A stretch of 13,867 bases of DNA from an uncultured Clostridia bacterium (lineage in GTDB: Bacteria; Bacillota; Clostridia; UMGS1883). Location of the stretch: NCBI GenBank assembly GCA_947629615.1, contig CANRER010000026.1:1-13867 (forward strand). The letters run 5' to 3'. The notes beneath the pieces were generated by a model. It searched no databases. It saw nothing but the letters and a program-made list of their open reading frames with translations, and had not been told where the DNA came from. The position numbers and the translations under genes were made by a program. The stretch's first letter is position 1, and each line of letters starts with the position of its first letter. Shown in pieces: positions 1-7,522 of this stretch.

Positions 1-656
1 TTAAATTCGCGGGTCTCCTTTTCCTCGAGGGCAAAGGCGCGAATGACGCGTGAGCCCTCCAACGCCTCGCGCACCGCTCCCAGCACGGCGTCGAGCGCGG
101 CCTGCGCCTTTTTATACAGCGGTATCGTCACGGCCATAACGCCGAACACCACCGCCGAAAGGGCGGGTATGGCCGCCGCGAACACCGCCGCCGAGGGCGC
201 GTCCACGGTGAAGGCCATTATCATCGCGCCGAACACCACCACGGGCGAGCGCAGGAACAGGCGCAGCACGAGGTTCACGCCGCTCTGCACCTGATTTACG
301 TCGCTCGTCATGCCGGTTATCAGGCGGCTTTCGCCAAGCTCGTCGAGCTCGGCATAGGAGAGCGACTGCACATGGGCGAGCAGGGCGCGTCTGAGCTTCG
401 CGCCGAAGCCCACCGCCGCCCTCGCCGCGAAAAACTGCGCCGTTATCGAGCATACCAGTCCGATAACGCCCAGCGCGGCAAGCAGGCCGCAAAGCCCCGC
501 CACGTAGGGGAAGTCGTTGTTTTTGATGCCGTTGTCTATCATGGCCGCCATCACCAGCGGCACAAGAAGCTCAAAAAAGGCCTCCAGCATTTTGAAAAGC
601 GGAGCCAAAGCTATTTCCTTTTTATAGTCCTTGATGTATCGGAGCAGCTTAAACAT
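1..656 (-). CDS. ABC transporter, N-terminal transmembrane domain (partial)
   Basis: This is the first 218 codons of an exporter-type ABC half-transporter; the gene continues beyond the left edge, so the ATP-binding domain is not in the window. The protein starts MFKLLRYIKDYKKEIALAPL. Hydrophobic stretches at about residues 17-40, 53-77, 127-149 and 152-178 fit transmembrane helices. The stretch near residue 200 (EALEGSRVIRAFALEEKE) is typical of the coupling region in the MsbA/LmrA/YheI type of exporter, which usually works as a homo- or heterodimer. I chose the ATG at 656 because a good Shine-Dalgarno (GGAGGAAA in mRNA sense, 663-670) lies 6 bases upstream. The start lies inside the end of the upstream gene (8-base overlap), which implies translational coupling. 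The substrate cannot be told from this part. The membrane domain family is clear from the sequence; drug or peptide export would be a guess. Confidence 0.88.
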   Translation of the reverse strand, partial: MFKLLRYIKDYKKEIALAPLFKMLEAFFELLVPLVMAAMIDNGIKNNDFPYVAGLCGLLAALGVIGLVCSITAQFFAARAAVGFGAKLRRALLAHVQSLSYAELDELGESRLITGMTSDVNQVQSGVNLVLRLFLRSPVVVFGAMIMAFTVDAPSAAVFAAAIPALSAVVFGVMAVTIPLYKKAQAALDAVLGAVREALEGSRVIRAFALEEKETREF

Positions 657-1092
657 TGAGCGTTTCCTCCAAAATTTCAGCCGCGAGGCGTATGCAGCCG
701 ACGCAGGGGCGGCGGCGGTAGTATTCGGCGGTGCGCTCCTCGGGAATGTGGCCGCTGCCGGCGGCTCTCGCGCCGAGTATCTCGCGGCAGATTATGGAAC
801 CCTGCTTTTCCTTGAATTTTGCGGCCAAGTCCTGAATAAGCTTATAATGAGCGGCCTTTGCCTCCCTGTCGGCGGGGCCCTCGGGGCCGGCGATAAGCCC
901 CGCGGCCATGAACATTCCCGTCACCGCGCCGCAAACCTCGCGCAGGCGGCCCATGCCGCCCCCGAACGACGAGGCCAGCCGCATAAGGGCGGGTATATCC
1001 GCGTCGAGCGCGTCGGCGTAGGCCAAAAGCACGGACTGCGCGCAGCTGTAGCCCTCGTAAAAGGCCTGCTCGGCCCTATCCGCTCTGGTCAT
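649..1092 (-). CDS. C_GCAxxG_C_C family (C-GCAxxG-C-C) redox-type protein
   Basis: A 147-residue soluble protein resembling the family of small cysteine proteins named after the pattern C...GCAxxG...C...C, annotated as probably redox-active. Visible features are GYSCAQSVLLAY at residues 14-25 (C17), a glycine-rich FGGGMG at 43-48, VCGAVTG at 53-59 (C54), C102, and a C-terminal CVGC pair (C130, C133). The spacing matches the family, although the central motif reads CGAVTG. The biochemical role of the family is not established; metal binding or thiol chemistry is inferred from the cysteines. The start at 1092 is chosen because it overlaps the stop of the upstream gene as TGATG. The Shine-Dalgarno there is weak, so translation probably depends on that gene. 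The 3' end overlaps the ABC gene by 8 bases, so all three form one operon. Confidence 0.82.
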   Translation of the reverse strand: MTRADRAEQAFYEGYSCAQSVLLAYADALDADIPALMRLASSFGGGMGRLREVCGAVTGMFMAAGLIAGPEGPADREAKAAHYKLIQDLAAKFKEKQGSIICREILGARAAGSGHIPEERTAEYYRRRPCVGCIRLAAEILEETLNV

Positions 1093-1421
1093 CAGAAGCC
1101 GCCCCCCTGCCCGAGAAATCTCATCAGCCCCAAAAAGGCCCACAGCGCGACGCACAGCGCCCCGCCCACCAGCGAAAAGGTCAGCGCGCGCCGCGAGAAC
1201 CGCCTTGCCGCGGCAAACAGGCCGCTTTCGGCGGCAAGCTCGCACTCGCGGGCAAAGACGACGGCGGGTATGCCGAATATCCAGTTGCCCAAAAGCACCG
1301 TCGTAAGCACGGCGAGCGTCATATGGCTCTTGAGCCGCCCCGGCGGCGGCGCGGCAGCCCCGCAGGACGGGCAGAATTTATTTTCGGGCGAGAGCTCTCT
1401 CCCGCAGGAAAGACAGTTCAT
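1092..1421 (-). CDS. Zinc-ribbon and CD225/dispanin-like membrane protein
   Basis: A 109-residue protein with two parts. Residues 1-21 form a short zinc ribbon with CxxC pairs at C3/C6 and C17/C20. A proline-rich linker follows, then two hydrophobic segments (about 34-57 and 80-103) separated by a basic/acidic loop. The order 'helix, GIPAVVFARECELAAESG, helix' resembles the CD225/dispanin (IFITM-like) fold seen in small bacterial membrane proteins, where a loop of the type 'A..A...GD...A...S..A' joins two membrane segments. I chose ATG 1421 because AAGGAGG sits 8 bases upstream and the cysteine motif begins at once; an extension to 1463 has no such site. It is the first gene of a minus-strand operon with the cysteine protein and the ABC exporter. 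Function is unknown; the domain call is from pattern recognition. Confidence 0.75.
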   Translation of the reverse strand: MNCLSCGRELSPENKFCPSCGAAAPPPGRLKSHMTLAVLTTVLLGNWIFGIPAVVFARECELAAESGLFAAARRFSRRALTFSLVGGALCVALWAFLGLMRFLGQGGGF

Positions 1422-1599
1422 GTCACGAGCCTCCTTCTCTTCAGCCAAAAAGTAAAATATCAATTTATTTTATTCTGCAAAAAATCCTAAAATCCTTCCG
1501 CGTAGGCAAAATTTAGCCCAATATTTGGCGGTTTACAATAATTCAAATTAAATTTCAAAAAAAAATGTGTAAAATCTATGAAAAATCTACTAAAAACAT

Positions 1600-1628
1600 T
1601 TGACTAATCGGAAAATTTTTGGTAAAAT
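1600..1628 (+). promoter_or_regulatory. Sigma-A type promoter of the glycogen operon
   Basis: TTGACT (1600-1605) and TAAAAT (1623-1628) are separated by exactly 17 bases, close to the housekeeping consensus. Transcription should start near 1635, giving a leader of about 56 bases. The surrounding 1422-1690 spacer is strongly AT-rich, including an A9 run at 1557-1565, which could help as an upstream element. No equally convincing promoter for the divergent minus-strand operon could be picked out in this spacer. Confidence 0.85.
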
Positions 1629-1648
1629 AGTAGTATAAGGATTTATAC

Positions 1649-1668
1649 GCTGCCGCTTGGTTGGCAGC
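1649..1668 (+). other. Leader hairpin upstream of the glgB ribosome site
   Basis: GCTGCC (1649-1654) and GGCAGC (1663-1668) form a 6-bp GC-rich stem with an 8-base loop, in the leader and 6 bases before the Shine-Dalgarno GAAAGGA (1675-1681). No U-run follows, so it is not an intrinsic terminator. It could stabilise the 5' end or affect ribosome access, which is inference. Confidence 0.5.
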
Positions 1669-1690
1669 CGCCGCGAAAGGACAGTCACAA

Positions 1691-3649
1691 ATGAACAAGA
1701 ATACGGACTCTAACCCTCCGAAAAACCCCTATCTTGACAGCTTCTCGCTCTACCTTTACAACGAGGGCAAGAGCTTTAACTGCTACGACCATCTCGGCGC
1801 GCACCCCTCCGACCTGTTCGGCGTTTCGGGCTACAGCTTCGCCGTTTGGGCGCCAAACGCTGAGGCCGTGAGCGTGGTGGGCGACTTCAACGGCTGGGAC
1901 GCCGCCGCCGACCCGATGAACCCGCAGGGCGAAACGGGAATATGGCACGCCTTTGTCAAGGGAGTCGGCGAGGGCGAAAACTACAAATACTGCATCAAAA
2001 CCAAGGGCGGCGAGCTGCTCTACAAGGCCGATCCCTGCGGCTTCCGCTGCCAGCTTCGGCCCGAAACCGCCAGCCGCACCTGCGACATCGAGGGTTTCGA
2101 GTGGGGCGACAGCAAGTGGATAGAAAAAAAGCTGACCACCCCGCCCTACGACAAGCCTATGCTCATATACGAGATGCACGCCGGGAGCTGGAAGCAGCAC
2201 GAGGACGGCAGCTTTTACAGCTTCCGCGAGCTGGCCGACGAGCTGGCCCCCTACCTTAAGGAGATGGGCTACACCCACGTGGAGCTTATGCCCATATCCG
2301 AATACCCCTTCGACGGGAGCTGGGGCTATCAGGTGACGGGCTACTTCGCCGTGACGGCCCGCTACGGCGAGCCGAAGGACTTCATGTACTTCGTTGACCG
2401 CCTCCACCGCGAGGGCATAGCCGTTATCCTCGACTGGGTGCCGGCGCACTTCCCCCGCGACGCTCACGGCCTGAGGCTGTTCGACGGCACGCCGACCTAC
2501 GAGTACGCCGACCCTCGGCTGGGCGAGCATAAGGAATGGGGTACGCTGGTTTTCGATTACAGCAAAACGCAGGTCATCTCCTTCCTGATTTCCAGCGCGA
2601 TGTTCTGGCTCGACAAATACCACGTGGACGGGCTGAGAGTTGACGCCGTAAGCAGTATGCTCTACCTCGACTATTCCCGCACGGAATGGGTGCGCAACAA
2701 ATACGGCAAGAACGAGAACCTCGAGGCCATCGAGTTCCTTAAAACCCTCAACAAGGAGGTGTTCAGGCGCTTCCCCAACACTCTCATGATTGCGGAGGAA
2801 TCGACCGCGTGGCCGCTGGTGACGAAGCCCGCTCACGAGGGCGGCCTCGGCTTCAACTATAAGTGGAACATGGGCTGGATGAACGATATGCTCCGCTACA
2901 TGGCGATGGATCCCTTCTTCCGCAGGGGCAACCACTCCATTTTGACCTTCTCGATGATGTACGCCTTCAGCGAAAACTACATTCTCCCCTTCTCCCACGA
3001 CGAGGTCGTTCACGGGAAGGCCAGCCTCATCGGCAAGATGTCGGGGCTGGAGGGCCAGAAGTTCGACTCGCTCCGCACGCTGATGATGTACAAGATGGCC
3101 CACCCCGGCAAAAAGCTGGACTTCATGGGCAGCGAGTTCGCGCAGTTCATCGAGTGGCGCTTTTACGAGGGGCTGGAGTGGCATTTGCTGAACCTCCCGG
3201 CCCACAGGCAATACCACGAGTTCATAAAGCAGCTCAACGCTTTTTACCTCAAAAACAGGGCCTTTTACGAAATCGAGAACAGCTGGGACGGCTTCCAATG
3301 GATAAACGCCAACGACGCCGACCGCAGCGTAATCTCCTTCATCCGCCGAGGCACAAAAAAGCGTGACGAAATAATAGTTATATGCAACTTCACCCCGGTA
3401 GCTTACGAAAAATACCGCGTTGGCGTACCCAAGCGCGGCGACTATAAAGAGGTGTTCTCCTCGGCTTGGGCCGAATTTGGCGGCTGCGGCCGAAGCGTCG
3501 GAACCGTCAGGGCGCACAAAAAGCCCATAGATAACATGGAGTTTTCCATTGACGTAGATTTACCGCCGATGAGCGCCGTATACCTCAAGCGCACGGCGCC
3601 GGCAGGCAATAAAACAAGCAATTCAAAAGGAAAGGATGATATTGAATGA
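1691..3649 (+). CDS. glgB: 1,4-alpha-glucan branching enzyme
   Basis: A 652-residue glycogen branching enzyme (GH13, EC 2.4.1.18) that cuts alpha-1,4 chains and re-attaches them by alpha-1,6 links in the cytoplasm. An N-terminal CBM48-type domain (about 40-115, FAVWAPNAEAVSVVGDFNGW) precedes the catalytic barrel and a C-terminal beta domain. Barrel motifs are DWVPAHFP (D248), DGLRVDAV with the nucleophile D318, AEES with the acid/base E369, and SHDEV with D437. Their spacings (70, 51 and 68) match the E. coli enzyme closely, but the extra N-terminal domain of E. coli GlgB is absent. I chose ATG 1691 over the in-frame TTG at 1661 because GAAAGGA lies 9 bases before it. The stop overlaps glgC as ATGA, so it is first in a coupled glgB-C-D-A operon. 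Confidence 0.97.
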   Translation: MNKNTDSNPPKNPYLDSFSLYLYNEGKSFNCYDHLGAHPSDLFGVSGYSFAVWAPNAEAVSVVGDFNGWDAAADPMNPQGETGIWHAFVKGVGEGENYKYCIKTKGGELLYKADPCGFRCQLRPETASRTCDIEGFEWGDSKWIEKKLTTPPYDKPMLIYEMHAGSWKQHEDGSFYSFRELADELAPYLKEMGYTHVELMPISEYPFDGSWGYQVTGYFAVTARYGEPKDFMYFVDRLHREGIAVILDWVPAHFPRDAHGLRLFDGTPTYEYADPRLGEHKEWGTLVFDYSKTQVISFLISSAMFWLDKYHVDGLRVDAVSSMLYLDYSRTEWVRNKYGKNENLEAIEFLKTLNKEVFRRFPNTLMIAEESTAWPLVTKPAHEGGLGFNYKWNMGWMNDMLRYMAMDPFFRRGNHSILTFSMMYAFSENYILPFSHDEVVHGKASLIGKMSGLEGQKFDSLRTLMMYKMAHPGKKLDFMGSEFAQFIEWRFYEGLEWHLLNLPAHRQYHEFIKQLNAFYLKNRAFYEIENSWDGFQWINANDADRSVISFIRRGTKKRDEIIVICNFTPVAYEKYRVGVPKRGDYKEVFSSAWAEFGGCGRSVGTVRAHKKPIDNMEFSIDVDLPPMSAVYLKRTAPAGNKTSNSKGKDDIE

Positions 3650-4857
3650 TATCAACAGACTGCGTTGCAATGATACTCGCCGGCGGACAGGGCAGCCGTC
3701 TGGGCGTGCTGACGACAACCGTCGCAAAGCCGGCCGTTCCCTTCGGCGGCAAGTACCGCATAATCGACTTCGCGCTCAGCAACTGCGCCCATTCGGGCAT
3801 CGACACCGTTGGCGTGCTGACACAGTACCAGCCGCTTGAGCTGAACACCTATATCGGCAGCGGCAACCCTTGGGATCTCAACCGCAACTCCGGCGGCATA
3901 TACGTGCTGCCGCCCTACCAAAAGGCCGAAAGCGGCGAATGGTACAAGGGTACGGCCAACGCCATATACCAGAACATCGAGTTCATCGACAAGTTCAACC
4001 CCAAGTATGTGCTGATACTTTCGGGCGATCACATCTATAAGATGAACTACGACAACATGATAAAATACCACGAGCAAAAGGGCGCCGACGCGACCATCGC
4101 CGTGATTGAGGTGCCTTGGGAGGAGGCCGGGCGCTTCGGCATAATGACGGCCGACCAAGCCGGCCGCATCGTGGAGTTTGCCGAAAAGCCCGCCGAGCCT
4201 AAGAGCAACCTCGCCTCGATGGGCGTTTACGTGTTCACGTGGCCCGTGCTGAAGCGCTACCTCACCATGGACGAGCGCGACCCTCAAAGCAGCAACGACT
4301 TCGGCAAGAACATCATTCCCTCCATGCTGAACAACAGAGAGGCCCTTTACGCCTACAGCTTCGAGGGCTATTGGAAGGACGTCGGAACGGTGCAGAGCCT
4401 TTGGGAGGCCAATATGGACATCATCGCCGACCCGCCCGTCTTTGAAATAGACGACAGCTCGTGGCGCATATTCTCGCGCAACCCCGTCAAGCCCCCGCAC
4501 TACGCGGCCAAGGGCGCGAATATCTCCAACTCGGCCATCACCGAGGGCTGCGAGATTTACGGCACCGTCAAGCACTCGATTTTGTTCGAGGGCGTGACCG
4601 TCGGCCGCGGCGCGATAGTCGAGGACTCCATTCTCTTCCCCGGCGCCGTCATCGGCGAAAACTGCACCATCTCCAAAACCATCATCGGCAACGACACCGT
4701 TATCTCCAACAGCTGCACCATCGGCGATAAGTCCATCGGCGAGGATCAATTCAAGAGCAAGTACTGCTCCGACGACATAAGCCTTATCGGCGGCGGATTG
4801 GTCATCTCCGAGGGAACGAAGATAGGCGTCAACGCTATGGTCAAGGAATCCATATAA
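3646..4857 (+). CDS. glgC: Glucose-1-phosphate adenylyltransferase (ADP-glucose pyrophosphorylase), catalytic subunit
   Basis: A 403-residue enzyme (EC 2.7.7.27) that makes ADP-glucose and pyrophosphate from ATP and glucose 1-phosphate, the committed step of bacterial glycogen synthesis. The nucleotide-binding loop is intact (AGGQGSRL, residues 12-19, with K28 in KPAVPFGG). SGDHIYKMNYD carries the metal-binding aspartate D128, and EKP and YWKDVGT motifs follow. The C-terminal third has the hexapeptide pattern of a left-handed beta helix. The ATG overlaps the glgB stop (ATGA) and is preceded by an AAAGGAAAGGA site at 3626-3636. The length is normal for the family. In Firmicutes that also have GlgD, the active enzyme is commonly a GlgC-GlgD hetero-oligomer, and glgD follows here after 19 bases. 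Confidence 0.97.
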   Translation: MISTDCVAMILAGGQGSRLGVLTTTVAKPAVPFGGKYRIIDFALSNCAHSGIDTVGVLTQYQPLELNTYIGSGNPWDLNRNSGGIYVLPPYQKAESGEWYKGTANAIYQNIEFIDKFNPKYVLILSGDHIYKMNYDNMIKYHEQKGADATIAVIEVPWEEAGRFGIMTADQAGRIVEFAEKPAEPKSNLASMGVYVFTWPVLKRYLTMDERDPQSSNDFGKNIIPSMLNNREALYAYSFEGYWKDVGTVQSLWEANMDIIADPPVFEIDDSSWRIFSRNPVKPPHYAAKGANISNSAITEGCEIYGTVKHSILFEGVTVGRGAIVEDSILFPGAVIGENCTISKTIIGNDTVISNSCTIGDKSIGEDQFKSKYCSDDISLIGGGLVISEGTKIGVNAMVKESI

Positions 4858-4876
4858 CGGAAGGGAGAGGATAACA

Positions 4877-5998
4877 ATGAAGGATACAATGGGCATCATA
4901 CTGGCGGAAAACGCCGACATCCGCCTCAATGAGCTTACCGATATACGCTCCGTGGCGGCCCTGCCCTTCGCGGGCCGGTACAGGCTGATCGACTTCATAC
5001 TGTCGAACATGGTGAACTCGGGAATTATAAACGTGGGCATAACCACGCTGTTCAACTATTCGTCGCTGATGGACCACGTCGGCAACGGCAACGCTTGGGA
5101 TCTCAACCGCAAAACCTACGGCCTGTTTTTCCTGCCGCCCTATATCAGGGGCGGCAACGCGGCCGGGCTTTCCGGCGGCAACGTGGATATGCTCTACAGC
5201 ATACTGACCCACCTTCGCCGCAGCCCGCAGACCTACGTTCTCATCGCGGGCGGCAACCTTGTTTTCAACATGACGTTCGAGGAGCTTCTGAGCTTCCACC
5301 GCGATACCGACGCGGACCTTACGGTCGTTTACCACCGCCTGAACAACAACCCCGAGCAGCTCCGCCGCACCACCGTTTACGAGATAAACGCCGAGGGCCG
5401 CGTGACGGGCATCGAGCACAACCCCATGAACCCCAAGAGCAATTTCAGCGGCATGGATATATACATAGTCGAACGCACCCGCCTCATCGCCATGATAGAG
5501 GAGGCCCACGCTAAGGGCAAGCACGACTTTATCAAGGATATGCTGCTCGCCAACATCGACAGCCTCAACATCTCGGCCTACGAGTTCAAAGGCTTCGTCG
5601 GCCGGGTGGACAGCATAAAGAGCTATTACGACAACAGTATGCTCATGCTGAACGAAAATATCCGCCGTGAGCTGTTCGGCGGCGAAAACCTGATTTACAC
5701 AAAGGTAAAGGATCAGGTTCCCACGCGCTACGGCGAGAATGCCGGCGTTTCGGACTCGCTCATCGCGGACGGCTGCCGCATAGACGGCACGGTTGAAAAC
5801 TCCATCATTTTCCGCGGCGTAAACATAGGCAAGGGCTCGGTTGTGCGCAACAGCATAATCATGCAGAACTCCGTGATAAACGAAAACTGCGACCTTGAAA
5901 ACGTCGTTATAGATAAGGAGTGTACGCTGCGGCCGACCAAGCGGCTTATCGGCCAGCCCAACTATCCCGTCATTCTGCCCAAGCGCACGATGATATAG
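4877..5998 (+). CDS. glgD: GlgD, regulatory ADP-glucose pyrophosphorylase-like subunit
   Basis: A 373-residue paralogue of GlgC with the same layout (sugar-nucleotide transferase fold, then a beta-helix tail). The family is known to form a complex with GlgC and raise its activity. The sequence shows why it is probably not catalytic. The glycine-rich loop AGGQGSR of GlgC reads AENADIR here, the KPAVPF lysine is replaced (SVAALPF), and the SGDHIYKM aspartate is asparagine (AGGNLVFNM, N127). Structural segments such as RYRLIDFILSN, GNAWDLNR and FLPPY remain conserved. The start at 4877 has AAGGGAGAGG six bases upstream. Loss of catalysis is inferred from these substitutions. It lies between glgC and glgA in the operon. 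Confidence 0.95.
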   Translation: MKDTMGIILAENADIRLNELTDIRSVAALPFAGRYRLIDFILSNMVNSGIINVGITTLFNYSSLMDHVGNGNAWDLNRKTYGLFFLPPYIRGGNAAGLSGGNVDMLYSILTHLRRSPQTYVLIAGGNLVFNMTFEELLSFHRDTDADLTVVYHRLNNNPEQLRRTTVYEINAEGRVTGIEHNPMNPKSNFSGMDIYIVERTRLIAMIEEAHAKGKHDFIKDMLLANIDSLNISAYEFKGFVGRVDSIKSYYDNSMLMLNENIRRELFGGENLIYTKVKDQVPTRYGENAGVSDSLIADGCRIDGTVENSIIFRGVNIGKGSVVRNSIIMQNSVINENCDLENVVIDKECTLRPTKRLIGQPNYPVILPKRTMI

Positions 5999-6017
5999 CC
6001 CGTTAGGAGTGGACAGT

Positions 6018-7457
6018 ATGAAAAAAATTCTGTTTGTTACAAGCGAGTGCGTACCCTTCGTCAAGACCGGCGGCTTGGCCGACGTTGTGGGCGCGCTGCC
6101 CAAGGTGCTGAACGAAAAGGGCTGCGACGCCCGCGTTATCCTGCCCAAGTACGGCGCAATTCCGCAGCGGTATAAGGACGAAATGCGCTATATCGACCAC
6201 ATCTACATAAAGATGAACTGGCGCAGCCAGTACTGCGGCATTTTCGAGCTGAAGATGAACGGCGTGACCTACTACTTCATCGACAACGAATTTTACTTCG
6301 GCGGGCCAACCATCTACGGTCCCATACACGAGGACATCGAGCGCTTCGCCTTCTTTGACAAGGCCGTGCTCGCGGCCCTTCAGGTCATAGACTTCTTCCC
6401 CGACGTGCTCCACTGCAACGACTGGCAGTCAGGCATGGCGCCGGTGCTGCTGCGCGCGCACTACGGCTACGACGGGCGTTACAACGCCATGAAGTCGATA
6501 ATGACGATACACAACCTGAAGTTTCAGGGCGTGTACGACAAAAAGACCATCGCCGACGTATGCGAGCTCAGCATGGACTATTTCACCCCCGATAAGCTGG
6601 AATTTTACCGTGACGCGAGCTTTCTCAAGGGCGGCATAGTATACGCCGACTACATCACCACCGTAAGCCCCACCTACGCCGAGGAGATAAAGAGCGACTA
6701 CTTCGGCGAGCGGCTCAACGGCCTGCTGAACGCGCGTTCGGCCAGCCTCACGGGCATAGTCAACGGCATCAGCTATGACGACTGGGATCCCGCCACCGAC
6801 AAGTTTATCTACCATAACTACGGCATAAAGGATTTCATCGAGGGCAAAAAGGTGAACAAACGCGCCCTCCAGCATGACCTCCATTTCGACGAGAACCCCG
6901 ATAAGCTCCTTATCGGCATGGTTACGCGCCTCACGGCTCAAAAGGGCATGGATTTGGTGGAGTGCGTGCTTGACAGCATACTTGCAAATCCGAATATTCA
7001 GATGGTGTTCCTCGGCACCGGCGAGCAGCGATACGAGGACGTGCTGCGCTTCTTCGAGTGGAAGTACAGCGGCCGCGTCAGCGCACAGATAAAGTTCGAC
7101 AACGCGCTTTCGCATAAGGTCTACGCCGCCTGCGACGCCTTCCTCATGCCCTCGCAGTTCGAGCCCTGCGGCCTCAGTCAGATGATTTCCATGCGCTACG
7201 GCACGCTGCCCATCGTCCGCGAAACCGGCGGCCTTAAGGATACCGTGGAGCCGTATAACGAGTATGAGCATACCGGCACGGGCTATAGCTTCCGTAACTA
7301 TAACGCCCACGAAATGCTCGGCCGTATCGAAAACGCTTACCTCACCTTCGCCCTGCATAAGGACGATTGGACGGCCATGCAGAAACGCGCTATGGAGAAG
7401 GACTTCTCGTGGAACGCCAGCGCGGATAAGTATATCGATCTGTATAATAGACTGTAA
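6018..7457 (+). CDS. glgA: Glycogen synthase (ADP-glucose type)
   Basis: A 479-residue GT5 glycosyltransferase (EC 2.4.1.21) that extends alpha-1,4-glucan chains from ADP-glucose in the cytoplasm. The N-terminal KTGGLADVVGALP places the ADP-glucose-binding lysine at K16 (K15 in E. coli). HCNDWQSG is the acceptor-side motif, and FEPCGLSQM near the C-terminus carries the conserved glutamate E382, followed by YGTLPIVRETGGLKDTV. The length matches the E. coli enzyme. I chose ATG 6018, preceded by TAGGAGTGG at 6004-6012; an in-frame GTG at 6009 lies inside that ribosome site and is not credible. It follows glgD by 19 bases, is the last gene of the operon, and is followed by a terminator hairpin. 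Confidence 0.97.
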   Translation: MKKILFVTSECVPFVKTGGLADVVGALPKVLNEKGCDARVILPKYGAIPQRYKDEMRYIDHIYIKMNWRSQYCGIFELKMNGVTYYFIDNEFYFGGPTIYGPIHEDIERFAFFDKAVLAALQVIDFFPDVLHCNDWQSGMAPVLLRAHYGYDGRYNAMKSIMTIHNLKFQGVYDKKTIADVCELSMDYFTPDKLEFYRDASFLKGGIVYADYITTVSPTYAEEIKSDYFGERLNGLLNARSASLTGIVNGISYDDWDPATDKFIYHNYGIKDFIEGKKVNKRALQHDLHFDENPDKLLIGMVTRLTAQKGMDLVECVLDSILANPNIQMVFLGTGEQRYEDVLRFFEWKYSGRVSAQIKFDNALSHKVYAACDAFLMPSQFEPCGLSQMISMRYGTLPIVRETGGLKDTVEPYNEYEHTGTGYSFRNYNAHEMLGRIENAYLTFALHKDDWTAMQKRAMEKDFSWNASADKYIDLYNRL

Positions 7458-7484
7458 ACGCCGCCAAAATCCTTGGTTAATGCA

Positions 7485-7508
7485 AAATCCGCCCGTATGG
7501 GCGGATTT
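7485..7508. terminator. Bidirectional terminator hairpin between glgA and the convergent SH3-protein gene
   Basis: AAATCCGCCC (7485-7494), a 4-base loop GTAT, and the perfect complement GGGCGGATTT (7499-7508) form a 10-bp stem. It sits in the 65-base gap between two convergent genes. T-runs are short on both sides (TTTCTGCTT on plus, TTTTGCATT on minus), so efficiency may be moderate. Confidence 0.75.
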
Positions 7509-7522
7509 CTGCTTGTGTGGGA

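Noticed and set aside
631..1455. Plus-strand open frame of 274 codons across the cysteine-protein and zinc-ribbon genes
   Set aside because: It runs antisense to two genes with clear motifs and coupled starts, and lacks a ribosome site.
1661..1690. TTG start for glgB at 1661
   Set aside because: It falls within the leader hairpin loop and has no Shine-Dalgarno; ATG 1691 has one at the right distance.
1685..3517. A 610-codon open frame on the minus strand opposite glgB, with similar long frames opposite glgC, glgD and glgA
   Set aside because: These mirror the high GC at third positions of the real genes; the products are low-complexity and match no family, and no ribosome site or promoter supports them.
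6009..6017. GTG start for glgA at 6009
   Set aside because: The codon is part of the ribosome-binding site itself; ATG 6018 gives the standard N-terminus.
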